This document shows, one piece after another, positions 32,932 to 41,033 of a DNA stretch of 41,033 nt. Under the pieces are notes generated by a model. The model was not told the origin of the DNA and ran no database searches. It saw nothing but the letters and a program-made list of their open reading frames with translations. The stretch is taken from NCBI GenBank assembly GCA_049999805.1, contig JBNGIO010006129.1, positions 162,276-203,308 on the forward strand. Direction: 5' to 3'. This DNA is from Folioceros fuciformis (taxonomy: Eukaryota > Anthocerotophyta > Anthocerotopsida > Anthocerotales). How positions within the stretch are numbered: position 1 is the first letter of the stretch; every line of letters starts with the position of its first letter. The position numbers and the translations under genes are program-made.

Positions 32932-34131
32932 TCAGCGGAATTCAACAAGGGCCCGGCCAAGCACCTTGCCTTGACTCAAGGCCAAGTAGGCCTGATCCGC
33001 CTCCTCCAGGCTGCATCTGTGGGTGACAGCAGACTTGAGATCGACGGCCCCTGCCTGCACCAAGGCGATGACACTGGGAAGATCCTGGCGAGCCCTGGCC
33101 CCGTAAGAGCCGATGATACGAATCTGCCTCCTCACGAGGCGGGTTATGTCGATGCCAGCCACTTCTCCGAACCTTGGCAACCCCACCATGACGGCCCTGC
33201 CCCCGTCCCGCACAGCCAGCGACGCCTGCACGAAAGTCGCAGCTTTCCCCAAGGCCTCCACCGCCACATCCACCCCCTTGCCGCCCGTGATTTCCCGGAT
33301 CCTCTCCACAGCATCCTCTTCGGCCGCATTCACCGTGTGCGTAGCCCCCATCTCCCGAGCCTTCTTCAGCTTGTCCTGGTCCACATCTACTGCCACCACG
33401 ACGGTGGCGCAGAAGGCCTTGGCCAGCTGCACGCAGCCGCTGCCGACCCCGCCCCCCCCAATCACCGCCACGCTCTCCCCAGCCCGTAGGTCCGCCGCGT
33501 TCCGCAACGCCCCGTACGCGGTGAAGATGGAGCACCCCATGATGGCCGACTCTGAGTACGGGAGCTCGTCGGGGAGCACCGCCACAGCCGAGGCCGGCAT
33601 GACGCAGAACTCCGCCAGCCCGCCCATGCTGTACATGGCCACCGGTCGCCCAGACCCCGCCAGGAACAAACGCGTGTGCCCGTCGTAGAGCGCGCCGTGT
33701 GCTCGGTTGTGGCGGAAGAACTGCTCGCACAGATCCTCCTGCCCCTTCACGCAGAAGAAGCATCCTCCGCAGGGCATGATAAACGCTCCCACCGCCCGGC
33801 TACCAATTGGGAGTCTCCCGCGAGTGACCGCGTCTGTCCCCGGCCCGTGCTCCACCACCTCTCCCGCCACCTCGTGCCCCAGCACTGCGGGCAGCGGGAA
33901 CGGCTGCTCCGCCTTCATCACATGAAGATCAGAGTGGCACACCCCGCACGCCTTCGTCCGCAGCAGCACCTCCCCCAACTGCGGCCGCGGAATCTGCAGC
34001 TCCTCGATCACCATGGCTTTCCCCGGCTCCCACAGCACCGCTGCCCGCATCCTTGAAGCTCCACCCGCCGCTGCTGCCGTCGCCGCGGAGCATTGCCGCC
34101 GCATCTGCATCAGCCAGCCCCATCTCCTCAT
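32932..34131 (-). CDS. Zinc-dependent medium-chain alcohol dehydrogenase (At5g63620-like), uninterrupted
   Basis: One open frame of 399 residues. It belongs to the zinc-containing medium-chain dehydrogenase family, which oxidises alcohols or reduces aldehydes with NAD(P). Catalytic zinc ligands are visible in ACGVCHSDLH (Cys66), GHE (His87) and MGC (Cys201). The structural zinc loop is CGGCFFCVKGQEDLC (Cys122, 125, 128, 136). The Rossmann motif VIGGGGVGSG lies at 225-234, and Asp250 in VVAVDVD at the end of the second strand suggests NAD(H). The sequence follows closely the plant group of Arabidopsis At5g63620 (SYGARARQDLP; VERIREITGGKGVDVAVEALGK). The first 27 residues are basic and alanine-rich without acids, consistent with an organelle-targeting extension; Met28 is the alternative start. 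GC content is much higher than in ATRX. The absence of introns is notable because the Arabidopsis relative, as I recall, has several. Confidence 0.93.
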   Translation of the reverse strand: MRRWGWLMQMRRQCSAATAAAAGGASRMRAAVLWEPGKAMVIEELQIPRPQLGEVLLRTKACGVCHSDLHVMKAEQPFPLPAVLGHEVAGEVVEHGPGTDAVTRGRLPIGSRAVGAFIMPCGGCFFCVKGQEDLCEQFFRHNRAHGALYDGHTRLFLAGSGRPVAMYSMGGLAEFCVMPASAVAVLPDELPYSESAIMGCSIFTAYGALRNAADLRAGESVAVIGGGGVGSGCVQLAKAFCATVVVAVDVDQDKLKKAREMGATHTVNAAEEDAVERIREITGGKGVDVAVEALGKAATFVQASLAVRDGGRAVMVGLPRFGEVAGIDITRLVRRQIRIIGSYGARARQDLPSVIALVQAGAVDLKSAVTHRCSLEEADQAYLALSQGKVLGRALVEFR

Positions 34132-34822
34132 TCTCGTCCCTGTCGGATACCGAGCTCGGGTTCCCAGAGCTCCTTAGTCCCCCGTGGCAAGGAGCGGGGT
34201 TCCAACAGGGCTCGCACTCGGACATACTTCACCTTCCTGAAAGACGTTTCACAACCATATGTGGACAGATTTTGGACTTTTTGTGCGTAATGTTGCTCTG
34301 TCACGCTCGGATATGTCTCGACTCGTCGTCGGAGCTGGTTGGCGCGTACAGGCCGTGGACGAGATCGAGACTCGGTAAGGGACAAGTGGCTTAAGGAAAT
34401 GCGTCGACAGCAGGACCGCACGACGCGTGCCACCTCCAGCGCACGCCAACTTCCCGGTGTAGAAATCAATGCGTCACGTTACGTGCCTGACAGTGTTGTC
34501 TAACTTCATGGATATCCAAATACATCCGCCGGGTCCGCGTTTGCATGTGCTAAAGCGGTGAAAGCTCGAAAAAGTGGCAATCGAGGATTAGATGACGGCG
34601 GTACCAGCGGATGGGAAGTGCATGTGAAGGCACTGAAAAGAAATTGGTGTGATCTACTGGTTGTTACATCATGACGAATATCTTCCGGCATTGTGCAGCA
34701 TACAGCATTGCCGGGTCAAGCCAAATCAGAAAACTTGGCAAAGAAAACAAGCTGAGAGCTCCTGCTATGTCAATCCTATGAGCTCGGTGGGGTGACATAC
34801 AACTGCAAACGCACAACGAGCT
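34132..34822. other. Intergenic spacer between ADH and COR413
   Basis: This is upstream sequence of the ADH gene and the 3' region of COR413 (both on the minus strand). I see no gene or clear repeat. Open frames that extend out of the ADH gene on either strand are not supported. Confidence 0.55.
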
Positions 34823-35434
34823 CTAAAAGACACCGAAAAATGGGAACAGCTGCACAAACGGAGCGGCCACCAGCAGAATGAGGCCGATAGTGACCGGGAT
34901 GCCCTTCGTCTCCGCGAACGCCTTCCTGAAGCCGCCGGCAGCGTTGATGTGCTCGTAGAGGAGATAGGCACTGATACCCAGGCTGATGAAGATGGCCAGG
35001 GCAGAGTAGCGTCCTACGGCGCTGCCGTAAGCGAGGAAGTAAGGGGAAACAACCACAAGAAGGATAAGGGCCGCTGGAAGCTCCAGCACGTCGGGGAAGT
35101 GACGGGGGAAGAAAAGCTTGAGCACCACGGCGATGAAGGCGATCACCTTGCCGAAGGTTCCCCACAGCCAGTTGAAGATGAGGTCCGGAAGGTTGATGAA
35201 GAGGTAGGGAATGAGCAGCGCGGTAAGGAAGTTGGTGCGCCAGTTGGTGCGATCCAAGATGAGCAGGTAGACGGCGGCGAAGAAGGCCAGCCACAGCAGC
35301 CCGCCTGCGGCCCACGAGGCCTGCAGCACCTGGCCAGTGTGCATCGCTAGGTTGTTGACGGCCGTGGCCAGCGCCTGGACGTCGTCACTGAGCCCGTCAG
35401 TGCGCTGCGCAATGAATGTCCGCTGGAGACCCAT
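34823..35434 (-). CDS. COR413-PM family cold-regulated membrane protein
   Basis: A single open frame of 203 residues, the usual length of plant COR413 plasma-membrane proteins. These multi-spanning proteins are induced by cold, drought and ABA and may act in membrane stabilisation or signalling; their biochemical role is unsettled. Diagnostic blocks are YLLILDRTNWRTNFLTALL, AFIAVVLKLFFPRHFPDVLE, ILLVVVSPYF and YLLYEHINAAGGFRKAF, followed by a hydrophobic C-terminus. Five or six hydrophobic segments are visible and there is no cleavable signal. No introns interrupt it. It is divergent to the SdpI-family gene, about 0.7 kb from start to start. A CACGTG element lies about 250 bp upstream of its ATG, fitting ABA/cold control. 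Confidence 0.95.
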   Translation of the reverse strand: MGLQRTFIAQRTDGLSDDVQALATAVNNLAMHTGQVLQASWAAGGLLWLAFFAAVYLLILDRTNWRTNFLTALLIPYLFINLPDLIFNWLWGTFGKVIAFIAVVLKLFFPRHFPDVLELPAALILLVVVSPYFLAYGSAVGRYSALAIFISLGISAYLLYEHINAAGGFRKAFAETKGIPVTIGLILLVAAPFVQLFPFFGVF

Positions 35435-35683
35435 GTCAATCCGCTCTCAAGCAGGCTCGGCGGGGGAGGGTGGAGATGGTCGGGGACAGTGCAGCGAAGA
35501 CAGCAACAACGGAGCGAAGAGGATGGAGAATGGAGAAGCTCACCTCTCGAAGAGGAATGTTCGCGCTTTTAAATGGACGCAAATTCGGGTCCAATAATAT
35601 CCCGGTCTGGTTGCTGATGGCTAGGGTATGGCTGCAATGTGGCCACCAGACGACAGGGCGCAGCGCTGGCGAGTTCATGGGAC

Positions 35684-35689
35684 CACGTG
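35684..35689. promoter_or_regulatory. G-box / ABRE core CACGTG
   Basis: The palindrome CACGTG in the context ccacgtgcc is the classic plant G-box and contains the ABRE core ACGTG. It is 250 bp upstream of the COR413 start and 440 bp upstream of the SdpI-like start. COR413 genes are known ABA/cold-responsive genes, so a functional site is plausible. Only the motif is seen here. Confidence 0.5.
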
Positions 35690-36022
35690 CCGTGCTTTGG
35701 CCCCGTCCAGCTGGGGTCCCATGTTTCCAGCCAGCGCATGCTCGGGGCCAACGTTTCGGCTGAGCCTTCCCGCCTTCACTTCCCGCGCCGGGATCCGGGT
35801 GCTTACAATTCGGGCCCCGCCTCTGCTGCAAGCATTTTCAAGTCTCGAAGCTGGTACAGTAAAAATGCACATTCCAATCTGAATTTTGCATTTTATGGCT
35901 TCCGTGTTTTGGGCACGGACGGAATGACTGGTTGATGCAGGAGTGCTAGGCAGGGCAGGGGGGAATAAGCCTGTCCGTGTTGTGGCTGATAGACTTCGTT
36001 GCTCCTGTCGTGGTTTAGGGTG

Positions 36023-36075
36023 ATGCGGTGCTGGAGGGCGTCATGAAGAGGTCGAGCATGAACGAGGAGAAGTGA
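36023..36075 (+). promoter_or_regulatory. Two ATGA-linked uORFs upstream of the SdpI-like gene
   Basis: A seven-codon frame (ATG 36023, TGA 36044-36046) overlaps by ATGA a ten-codon frame (ATG 36043, TGA 36073-36075). The main ATG follows 53 bp later at 36129. Whether they are in the transcript is unknown. Confidence 0.4.
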
Positions 36076-36128
36076 GGGAGGAGGTTGAGCTCGGCAGCCC
36101 GTTCCGGGCGAGGAGGACGAAGGGCAAG

Positions 36129-36779
36129 ATGCAAGTCACGAGCTTCAAGGGGGTGCAGGCGGCTGTTTTCGCTGCGGTGCTGGGAGTGCTGTTGTCGCTG
36201 GGCTTCTTAGCATGGCTCCCGTCTTACATGGTCATATGGGGGATGCATGTGCCCCGCTTTGTGGGACTGTTTCTCATTCCCGTCGTGGGCTTGCTGCTCT
36301 CGGGGTTTCTCTCGCTCATTGTGAGCTGTGACCCGCATCTGGTTGACCATTCTTCCAACTCCCGCGCAGCCATTTGGGGTGTGGTGATTCTGCCTTCGGT
36401 GTTCGCAGTGCCGGCGCACGCTGTTGCGCTCTGGGCTAACGCCAGACACGAGGAACTCGGTCTCACCCCTTGGGTTTTTCTGTCGGGCTTGCTGCTCATC
36501 TATTTGGGAGTGATATTCAGGTATGTGGAGCAGAATTATGTGGTGGGCATCAGAGATGTGTGGACTCTCAGAAGCTCCGAGGTGTGGGAGGACACTCATC
36601 GCTGGGCTGCAGTGTTGTTTGTGATCTTTGGAGTTCTGGGCCTGGTGCTTACTTGGTTCGTGCCCGCCGGGTTCCTTCAGATAGTGACCATAGTAGGCCT
36701 CATTGTGGTCCCTAGTGTCATTTCCGTTGTGTATTCTTACATCATCAGGTCTGATAGATATCAGTACATTGTGAGGTAG
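36129..36779 (+). CDS. SdpI/YfhL-family (DUF1648-type) multi-spanning membrane protein, intronless
   Basis: A single frame of 216 residues from the first in-frame ATG (upstream in-frame codons at 36072-36128 lack an ATG). Six hydrophobic segments are visible at about 9-30, 42-64, 79-101, 113-130, 158-178 and 184-204. The key signature is at 135-157: QNYVVGIRDVWTLRSSEVW followed by DTHR. This matches the hallmark of SdpI-family proteins (N-aromatic-hydrophobic-GIRtpWTl-s-vW-kTHr). The upstream MHVPRFVGLFLIPV segment fits the DUF1648 part of the family. In Bacillus subtilis, SdpI protects the membrane against the SdpC killing factor and signals to SdpR. Most bacterial and archaeal relatives have no assigned role. 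In a plant its task is unknown, and I would not infer toxin immunity. It has no introns and lies next to COR413, suggesting transfer from a prokaryote followed by plant-type regulation. Neighbouring plant genes on both sides argue against simple contamination. Confidence 0.8.
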   Translation: MQVTSFKGVQAAVFAAVLGVLLSLGFLAWLPSYMVIWGMHVPRFVGLFLIPVVGLLLSGFLSLIVSCDPHLVDHSSNSRAAIWGVVILPSVFAVPAHAVALWANARHEELGLTPWVFLSGLLLIYLGVIFRYVEQNYVVGIRDVWTLRSSEVWEDTHRWAAVLFVIFGVLGLVLTWFVPAGFLQIVTIVGLIVVPSVISVVYSYIIRSDRYQYIVR

Positions 36780-37567
36780 GTTTGCCTTCCTTTATCGCTC
36801 TAAAAGACCTTTTCTAGGTACCTATTTGATATTTGGACGTCCTCCGAGCGCAACAGTATACCTATTTTGTAAGGATGAGTTTTCCAACTCTTGTGGTCTA
36901 CTGCCTTGATGAGCTGAGGACCTAGCACAAGGAGTTGTCCGTTGCTACACTCTCGTGTACATATTGTGGAACATTAAAATGTCTGCGTCAGACTTGCCCA
37001 TCTTACATTTCCTGTGCAGTTAGAGGCCCTGAAGTTAAGACAATCTACCGTGTGTTGGACAAAATCACTTTCAAACATTTGAGCATGGACATCTTGACAC
37101 GTCTGCCATCCTTTCATGCAAAGGCGTCGAAATTGAAGGACTCCCTTACATCTCATTTTTATGAAGCAAACCAGTTGGCTGAAGCCAGGTACATATACTG
37201 TCATTCGAACATGTGACAAACTGAGGAGAGTAAGACAGCCCCGCATGGATACCACAAGCGAAGCTGGTTGTCAGAAAGGCAAGGTGCTCGCTGGATGGCA
37301 CAAGGAGGCAGGGTTAGTCTGTTTGAGCGTCACTGATAGGTGGCCTACGTCGGTAGGTTAGAGAAAGGCTGGAAGAGAAAACAGCACCTGTCATTCCTGC
37401 TACTAAAAGCGATGGAAGAGAAAGCAGCACCTGTCATTCATGATACTGGACCTGCCGTGGACTAAAGCACACTTGGCACGTCATGGCCCGTGTTGCGCGG
37501 CTACCTGGACATATCACCTCAAGCCGGCTTGTTCATAGTTATGTGTGTATTTCTATAAAAATCTTGG
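36780..37567. other. Intergenic region between SdpI-like and NTF2-like genes
   Basis: No gene is seen. It holds a 43-bp tandem duplication at about 37370-37447 and presumably the 3' UTR of the SdpI-like gene and the promoter of the next gene. Confidence 0.55.
37370..37447. repeat. 43-bp period direct repeat
   Basis: tggaagagaaa-cagcacctg plus tcattc-tg-tact occurs at 37370 and again at 37413 with three or four differences. Confidence 0.8.
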
Positions 37568-39053
37568 ATGGCACGTACACTGCACCTTATTGTCCTCCCT
37601 CCCTGCGTGTCGGTGCGTTCCGCATTTACGCTACGGCATCTGCTCGCTCCTGCCACTAGGCAATCTGGTTTAGGGACGATCTTAGCTATGGCCCAGCCCA
37701 CACATGAAGGTGTTACTCTGAGTTCTCGCTCATTTCCTCATTTGCAATATGCAGGCGCTCAATTGCTACCGCGGGGTGACCTTTTGGTGTTTGCTGTCCT
37801 GTTCCTGAAGAGGAGCCAGCTCAAAATGCTGAGGCCCCTACAGCTCGCCCGGCGGACGAGCAGAAACGACTTGGGAGCCTGGCCCGCAACATAATTCCTC
37901 ACGTTTTGAACCTGTGCATCTTCTCGCACCTTCTATCCTTACCTTTGAATGTTCATGTTCAAGTTCTCGTCTGAGTCCGAGTCCGAGTCCGAGTCCGAGT
38001 CCGAGTCCGAGTCCTCGGCTTGCATGTTACAGCCTAATCACTTCTCTACGCCCGTGCAGCTATAATTGTACAGCTACCGCAAGCGATTTCGACATCTACT
38101 CACAGGATGCCACCTTTGAAGATCCTCTCATGCGTGCCCGAGGGTAACATCTCTGCCTGTACCTCCATGCCAGGTGCTATGAAGTAGGTGGGAAGGAGCC
38201 TAGGTCGGTCAGTGACTTTATGTCGTCCTGGTTACTGCAGTGTCCCACAGATCAAGTCCGCATTCTATTCAATCCCTAAAGTAAGTGTCAGTCTTCTAGG
38301 CAGCGTCTGACGCTGCGTTCATCCTGAGAGACAGGAGTTCATGACTGTGGCAAGGTAAAAGCAGTTGAACTTGGCAGGTATTTAAAGAGGCTAAGCTCAC
38401 AGAGTATGAAGTTGAGGAGTCAGAAACAAGCTCCGGAACTGGAGAAGTGAGTTCTTTCCCGATGGTTCTTTCAGTTCTGTCGTCCCAAATAGTACACAAA
38501 TTATTCCGTGCCTCTTGTAAGCTAACCTACGCTCCATGCCTGGTGGCTTGTTTTGTTTTCGAGCAGATAAGGATCAAAAACCTGCAACATTATAAGATCG
38601 TGGGGCGACAAATCGACATGAATTCTCTCATCAAGCTGCAGGTCGGGAGTCCTAGTGCTGCTTGGCTGGTTGCATATTCAAGCTTTATACCCTCCAGTGT
38701 TCACTTTGGAAAATGGGCTGTTCACTGACAACAGGTTCAATCTGTCCCTTGCACCGGCTGATTCTTGCTGCCATCTGGACGCTGCAGGTTGAAAACGGTC
38801 TAGTTGTGAGGCATGAAGATCTGTACGTACATGTTCACCTCAAGCTTGTTATGCCACATCTTGTTATTGTCTCTTGCGTTTTCATGATTTCCTGTGCAAT
38901 CTTAGGTGGGATGAGAAACCCCTGTGGAATAAGGACACGATCAAGTGGCCCCTAGTCGGTCGTGCAGCGTCGGCATTGCGTCGAGGGAACATGTTCGTGA
39001 CTCATGCTCTCATGGGCTTTGGGAAGGATCCAAAGCCGAAGGCAGACAACTGA
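37568..39053 (+). CDS. NTF2-like fold protein (At2g46100-like), probable organelle-targeted
   Basis: Exons are 37568-37709, 37811-37913, 38060-38143, 38241-38280, 38378-38446, 38567-38641, 38788-38822 and 38906-39053, giving 231 residues with every phase matching. The conserved body shows RNIIPHVLNLY, FDIYSQDATFEDPLMRARG, QIKSAFYSIPK, HYKIVG, IDMNSLIKL, GLVVRHEDLWDEKPLW and LMGFGKDP. This is the pattern of a plant NTF2-like (SnoaL-type fold) family that includes Arabidopsis At2g46100. The biochemical function is not established to my knowledge; the fold usually forms a small-ligand pocket. Residues 1-40 contain no acidic residues and are rich in R, S, T, L and A, as in chloroplast or mitochondrial transit peptides. 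An internal Met at 37688 would give a 191-residue form without it. Intron 2 carries a GAGTCC hexanucleotide array. The first intron acceptor (gaag, ending 37810) is weaker than the others. Confidence 0.85.
37971..38014. repeat. GAGTCC hexanucleotide microsatellite
   Basis: About seven copies of GAGTCC run without interruption inside intron 2 (37914-38059) of the NTF2-like gene. If the intron were retained, the array would encode Ser-Pro repeats. Confidence 0.95.
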
Positions 39054-39795
39054 CATTAATCTCAGTAGTTCATAACTGCTCACGAATCCCTTGCCCGCTG
39101 TACATACAGTTACATGATCCTCTTTCGTGTGTACAAAAAATTGTGAAAAATGTGTGGCTGACCGTGGAAGTTCCGATTGCTCTCCATGGCTTTCAGTGTG
39201 CTACCGTGTCACATTTTGGTAAATCGTGTTACCAGTTGGCATGCACCTTAGAGTCTTTCCCTTGAAAGTGGAACCTCGACGAGGACAGAGCAGCCTTAGG
39301 CAAAACTTCATTCGTTGTCAACTTATCTCAAATTGAAACTTTTACAAAGCTTTTTCCTGCAAATATGAAGTATGATATTTCTATAACCAGGGCCACCTTG
39401 CGTAGACCCTGGTGCACTACCCCACTGGTAAATGGGCCAGATCGTGAAGCTGCCACTGTGCCCATGCACATGGGCATGAACATGAAATGTGGAGATTACT
39501 GAAGACAGCCTGAAACAAAACGAATGTTTCTGCCAACTGCGCAGCTCGGACACCTGGGACCTGGAAACAGGAAATGGCGTGCAGTGTGCACGCGGTCTTG
39601 CACCCCCAACTTACGGCATGGACATGGAAACATTTTAATCAGGTTATCCGGCGTACAAAATAGTAGCCAGAACACAGCTAGCAAGCAGGCAGGAGAATCC
39701 AAAGCAGGAAAGGAGAAGCCTCGCCATCACCTTATCTGGCGTACAGAATGATAGGAGTCAGAGCACAGCCAGAGAGCGGGAGTTGGACACGGAAT
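39054..39795. other. Convergent intergenic region
   Basis: This spans the 3' regions of the NTF2-like and mitochondrial carrier genes. No gene is seen. A degenerate direct repeat of about 50 bp is present at 39644 and 39732. Confidence 0.55.
39644..39782. repeat. Degenerate ~50-bp direct repeat, 88 bp apart
   Basis: ttatcYggcgtacaRaat followed by an aRNcacagcYag-like segment begins at 39644 and at 39732. Several substitutions and small indels separate the copies. Confidence 0.6.
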
Positions 39796-40999
39796 TCAAA
39801 GGGATGGAATGGAGAGCGATTCACTGCAGCCGGGGTGCGAGTGCATGCGTCGCATGAAGGCGACTTCCAGCTCCTCGCATTTCTCCCGTGTCGGGATGGC
39901 AACTGGTGCTGGGAGGATGGTGGGTGCTGGCGGCGCGTGTGCTAGCATGCGCAATCCCATCTCGTAAGCAGAGAAAATAGCAGCATTCACAATGTAGGCT
40001 CGCGCCACGGCCGCCCCTAGCCCTCGGAAAAGAACCGAGTACCCTTCCTCGCGCACGCTCTTAACGGCGCAGTCCAGAATGCCTGCATATCGGAGATTGG
40101 CACGAGTCTGGCCTTGTATCCTCGACTTGATCACGTCCAACGGGTAGCAGCACACCCAGCTCAACACCCCCGCAATGCCACCCGCGTTCAGCACCGTCAT
40201 TACGCTCTCCTTCCCCTCCTTCCTGCACCCCGGAGACAACGTCTCGCGGACGTACTCGTACGCGGCGAAGTAGACAGCGTGGCTGGGTGCGTCCCGCAAC
40301 ACGGTGATGGTGAAGCCGCGGTACAATCCCCGCAATCCTTCCGCCCGCCCAATGCTCTGCGCGAGCGCAAGCGAACCCTGTCGAGAATTTTCTGCCTGCC
40401 CCAAGCCAGTGGACAATCTTGAATCGACTTGGAGCTGTCGCCGAATTTTCAGCAGATCCACCGGCGTCAGCACGGTGGCCTGAAACGCCCCCGCCCCGGC
40501 GCCGGCGAGGGCAACCTTGGCGTACGATAATGGCTGGTCTGAGACGGAATTCGAGAGCGCGTCCTTCAGAAGTGCGAATGCTTGGAACGTGACCGCATTC
40601 TGCAGTTGTGTAACACACACGCCATTAGGCGGACTTCAAAACTGAAAAATGGTCTTGAACTTCGCTGGCTCACTCAATCCTGCAATCTGAAGGATTTAGG
40701 TGCATGGTTATGGCTGCTGGATGTTTTCCCACCTGGACAGCGATGGAAGCGAGGGGCGTGCCCATGCCCTTGAACAGGGCCAATCTGCCTTCGGACGCCA
40801 CCATTTTCCGTGCCACGGCGAATGGACAAACAGCCTCAGGCCCAGCGAATCGCTGCGGCTGCTGCAACCGGATCCTCACCGTGTCCAAGGGATGACCGCA
40901 CACAACGCCTGCCATTCCCCCCATGGCGCCAGCCAGAAACTCCTTCCCCCACGCTCCAAACACGAAGTCCCCCTCCCTCTGCTTCATGGACAGTTCCAT
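39796..40999 (-). CDS. Mitochondrial carrier family protein, BAC2-like (basic amino acid carrier)
   Basis: Two exons, 40999-40733 and 40599-39796, joined by a GT-AG intron of 133 bp after ...PLASIAVQ and before NAVTFQAF, give 356 residues. The three repeats of the mitochondrial carrier fold each show the P-X-D-X-X-K/R signature: PLDTVRIR, PVDLLKIR and PLDVIKSR. Closest to memory is Arabidopsis BAC2, an inner-membrane exchanger of arginine and related basic amino acids: shared blocks include TITVLRDAPSHAVYF, YEYVRETLSPGCRK, GGIAGVLSWVCCYPLD and FRGLGAAVARAYIVNAAIFSAYE. The C-terminus extends about 45 residues beyond the usual end and is rich in alanine and proline, then hydrophilic. The start chosen is the first ATG in frame (40999). 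The frame is open to the upstream window edge only for a few codons, so an extra 5' exon beyond the window cannot be excluded. Confidence 0.92.
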
Positions 41000-41033
41000 G
41001 ATCTCCGAGTTCTGGTACAATGCAGGGCGAAGG

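Larger units (their letters stand above)
35435..36128. promoter_or_regulatory. Shared divergent promoter region COR413 / SdpI-like
   Basis: About 690 bp separates the two start codons. It contains the G-box described separately and, on the minus strand, a TATA-like ATTTAAAAG near 35565-35575, about 135 bp before the COR413 ATG. A small inverted repeat (ccgtg...cacgg) lies near 35900-35918. Two short upstream frames precede the SdpI-like ATG. Bidirectional activity is an inference from layout. Confidence 0.45.

Noticed and set aside
32942-33763. 273-codon minus-strand frame and 191-codon antisense frames overlapping ADH
   Set aside because: Shadow frames of the GC-rich ADH gene; the real frame shows all zinc ligands and the Rossmann motif.
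34776-35315. 179-codon frame overlapping COR413
   Set aside because: Out-of-frame shadow; the COR413 frame has the conserved family blocks.
36129-36779. SdpI-like gene as bacterial contamination in the assembly
   Set aside because: Kept only as a remaining risk. The segment is joined without N to plant genes on both sides, and no other prokaryotic gene is nearby.
1-41033. tRNA, rRNA or snoRNA genes
   Set aside because: No convincing B-box/T-loop context or C/D box pair was found by eye. A covariance-model scan would be decisive.

Overview
The window reads as nuclear DNA of a plant. Its genes are plant-type (COR413 cold-regulated membrane protein, UND/U-box/ARM ubiquitin ligase, plant ATRX, BAC2-type mitochondrial carrier, a very long U2AF65 relative). 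Most carry short introns (about 60-150 bp, one near 450 bp) with GT-AG, and sometimes GC-AG, borders. Exons are moderately to strongly GC-rich, and gene-free stretches are AT-rich and full of tandem repeats. Gene density, short introns and lack of recognisable retrotransposons suggest a non-seed plant (bryophyte or another early-diverging streptophyte), but I cannot name the species. A run of exactly 100 N at 26305-26404 is an assembly gap.

Layout: (1) 1-3.75 kb: AT-rich repeats (20-bp and 35-bp tandem units), then a GC-rich, microsatellite-rich stretch. (2) 3756-5875 (+): six-exon gene with a DUF1639-like motif. (3) 11995-7007 (-): eleven-exon, about 1284-residue U2AF65-like splicing factor with a huge N-terminal RS/acidic extension and three RRM-type domains. 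(4) 12.0-17.2 kb: gene-poor, with a GGGAC minisatellite containing a perfect G-quadruplex motif and a 13.6-16.0 kb patchwork of 33- to 94-bp tandem repeats. (5) 17271-25276 (+): 26-exon ATRX/CHR20-type SNF2 chromatin remodeler, about 1780 residues, with a Q-rich tail. (6) 28360-30870 (+): four-exon plant U-box/ARM E3 ligase. (7) 32.9-36.8 kb: three consecutive uninterrupted genes, namely a zinc alcohol dehydrogenase (-), COR413 (-) and, divergent from COR413, a SdpI-family membrane protein (+). (8) 37568-39053 (+): eight-exon NTF2-like protein with a probable organelle-targeting peptide. (9) 40999-39796 (-): BAC2-like mitochondrial carrier.

The genes do not form a pathway. They cover RNA splicing, chromatin remodelling, ubiquitination, stress-responsive membrane proteins and organelle metabolism. 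The one pair that may be regulated together is COR413/SdpI: head-to-head starts about 0.7 kb apart with a CACGTG (G-box/ABRE core) between them.

The observation most worth following is the uninterrupted SdpI-family gene. That family is known to me from bacteria and archaea (Bacillus SdpI gives immunity to the SdpC killing factor), so a copy between intron-containing plant genes suggests ancient horizontal transfer or contamination, which must be separated. Other points of note are three GC-AG introns fixed by protein conservation, a ubiquitin-ligase gene whose three introns are all multiples of three and free of stops, repeat-built coding regions in the U2AF-like and ATRX genes, and short upstream reading frames joined to the next start by ATGA overlaps at three genes. 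Exon borders were read by eye from splice signals, reading phase and protein conservation, without transcript data.
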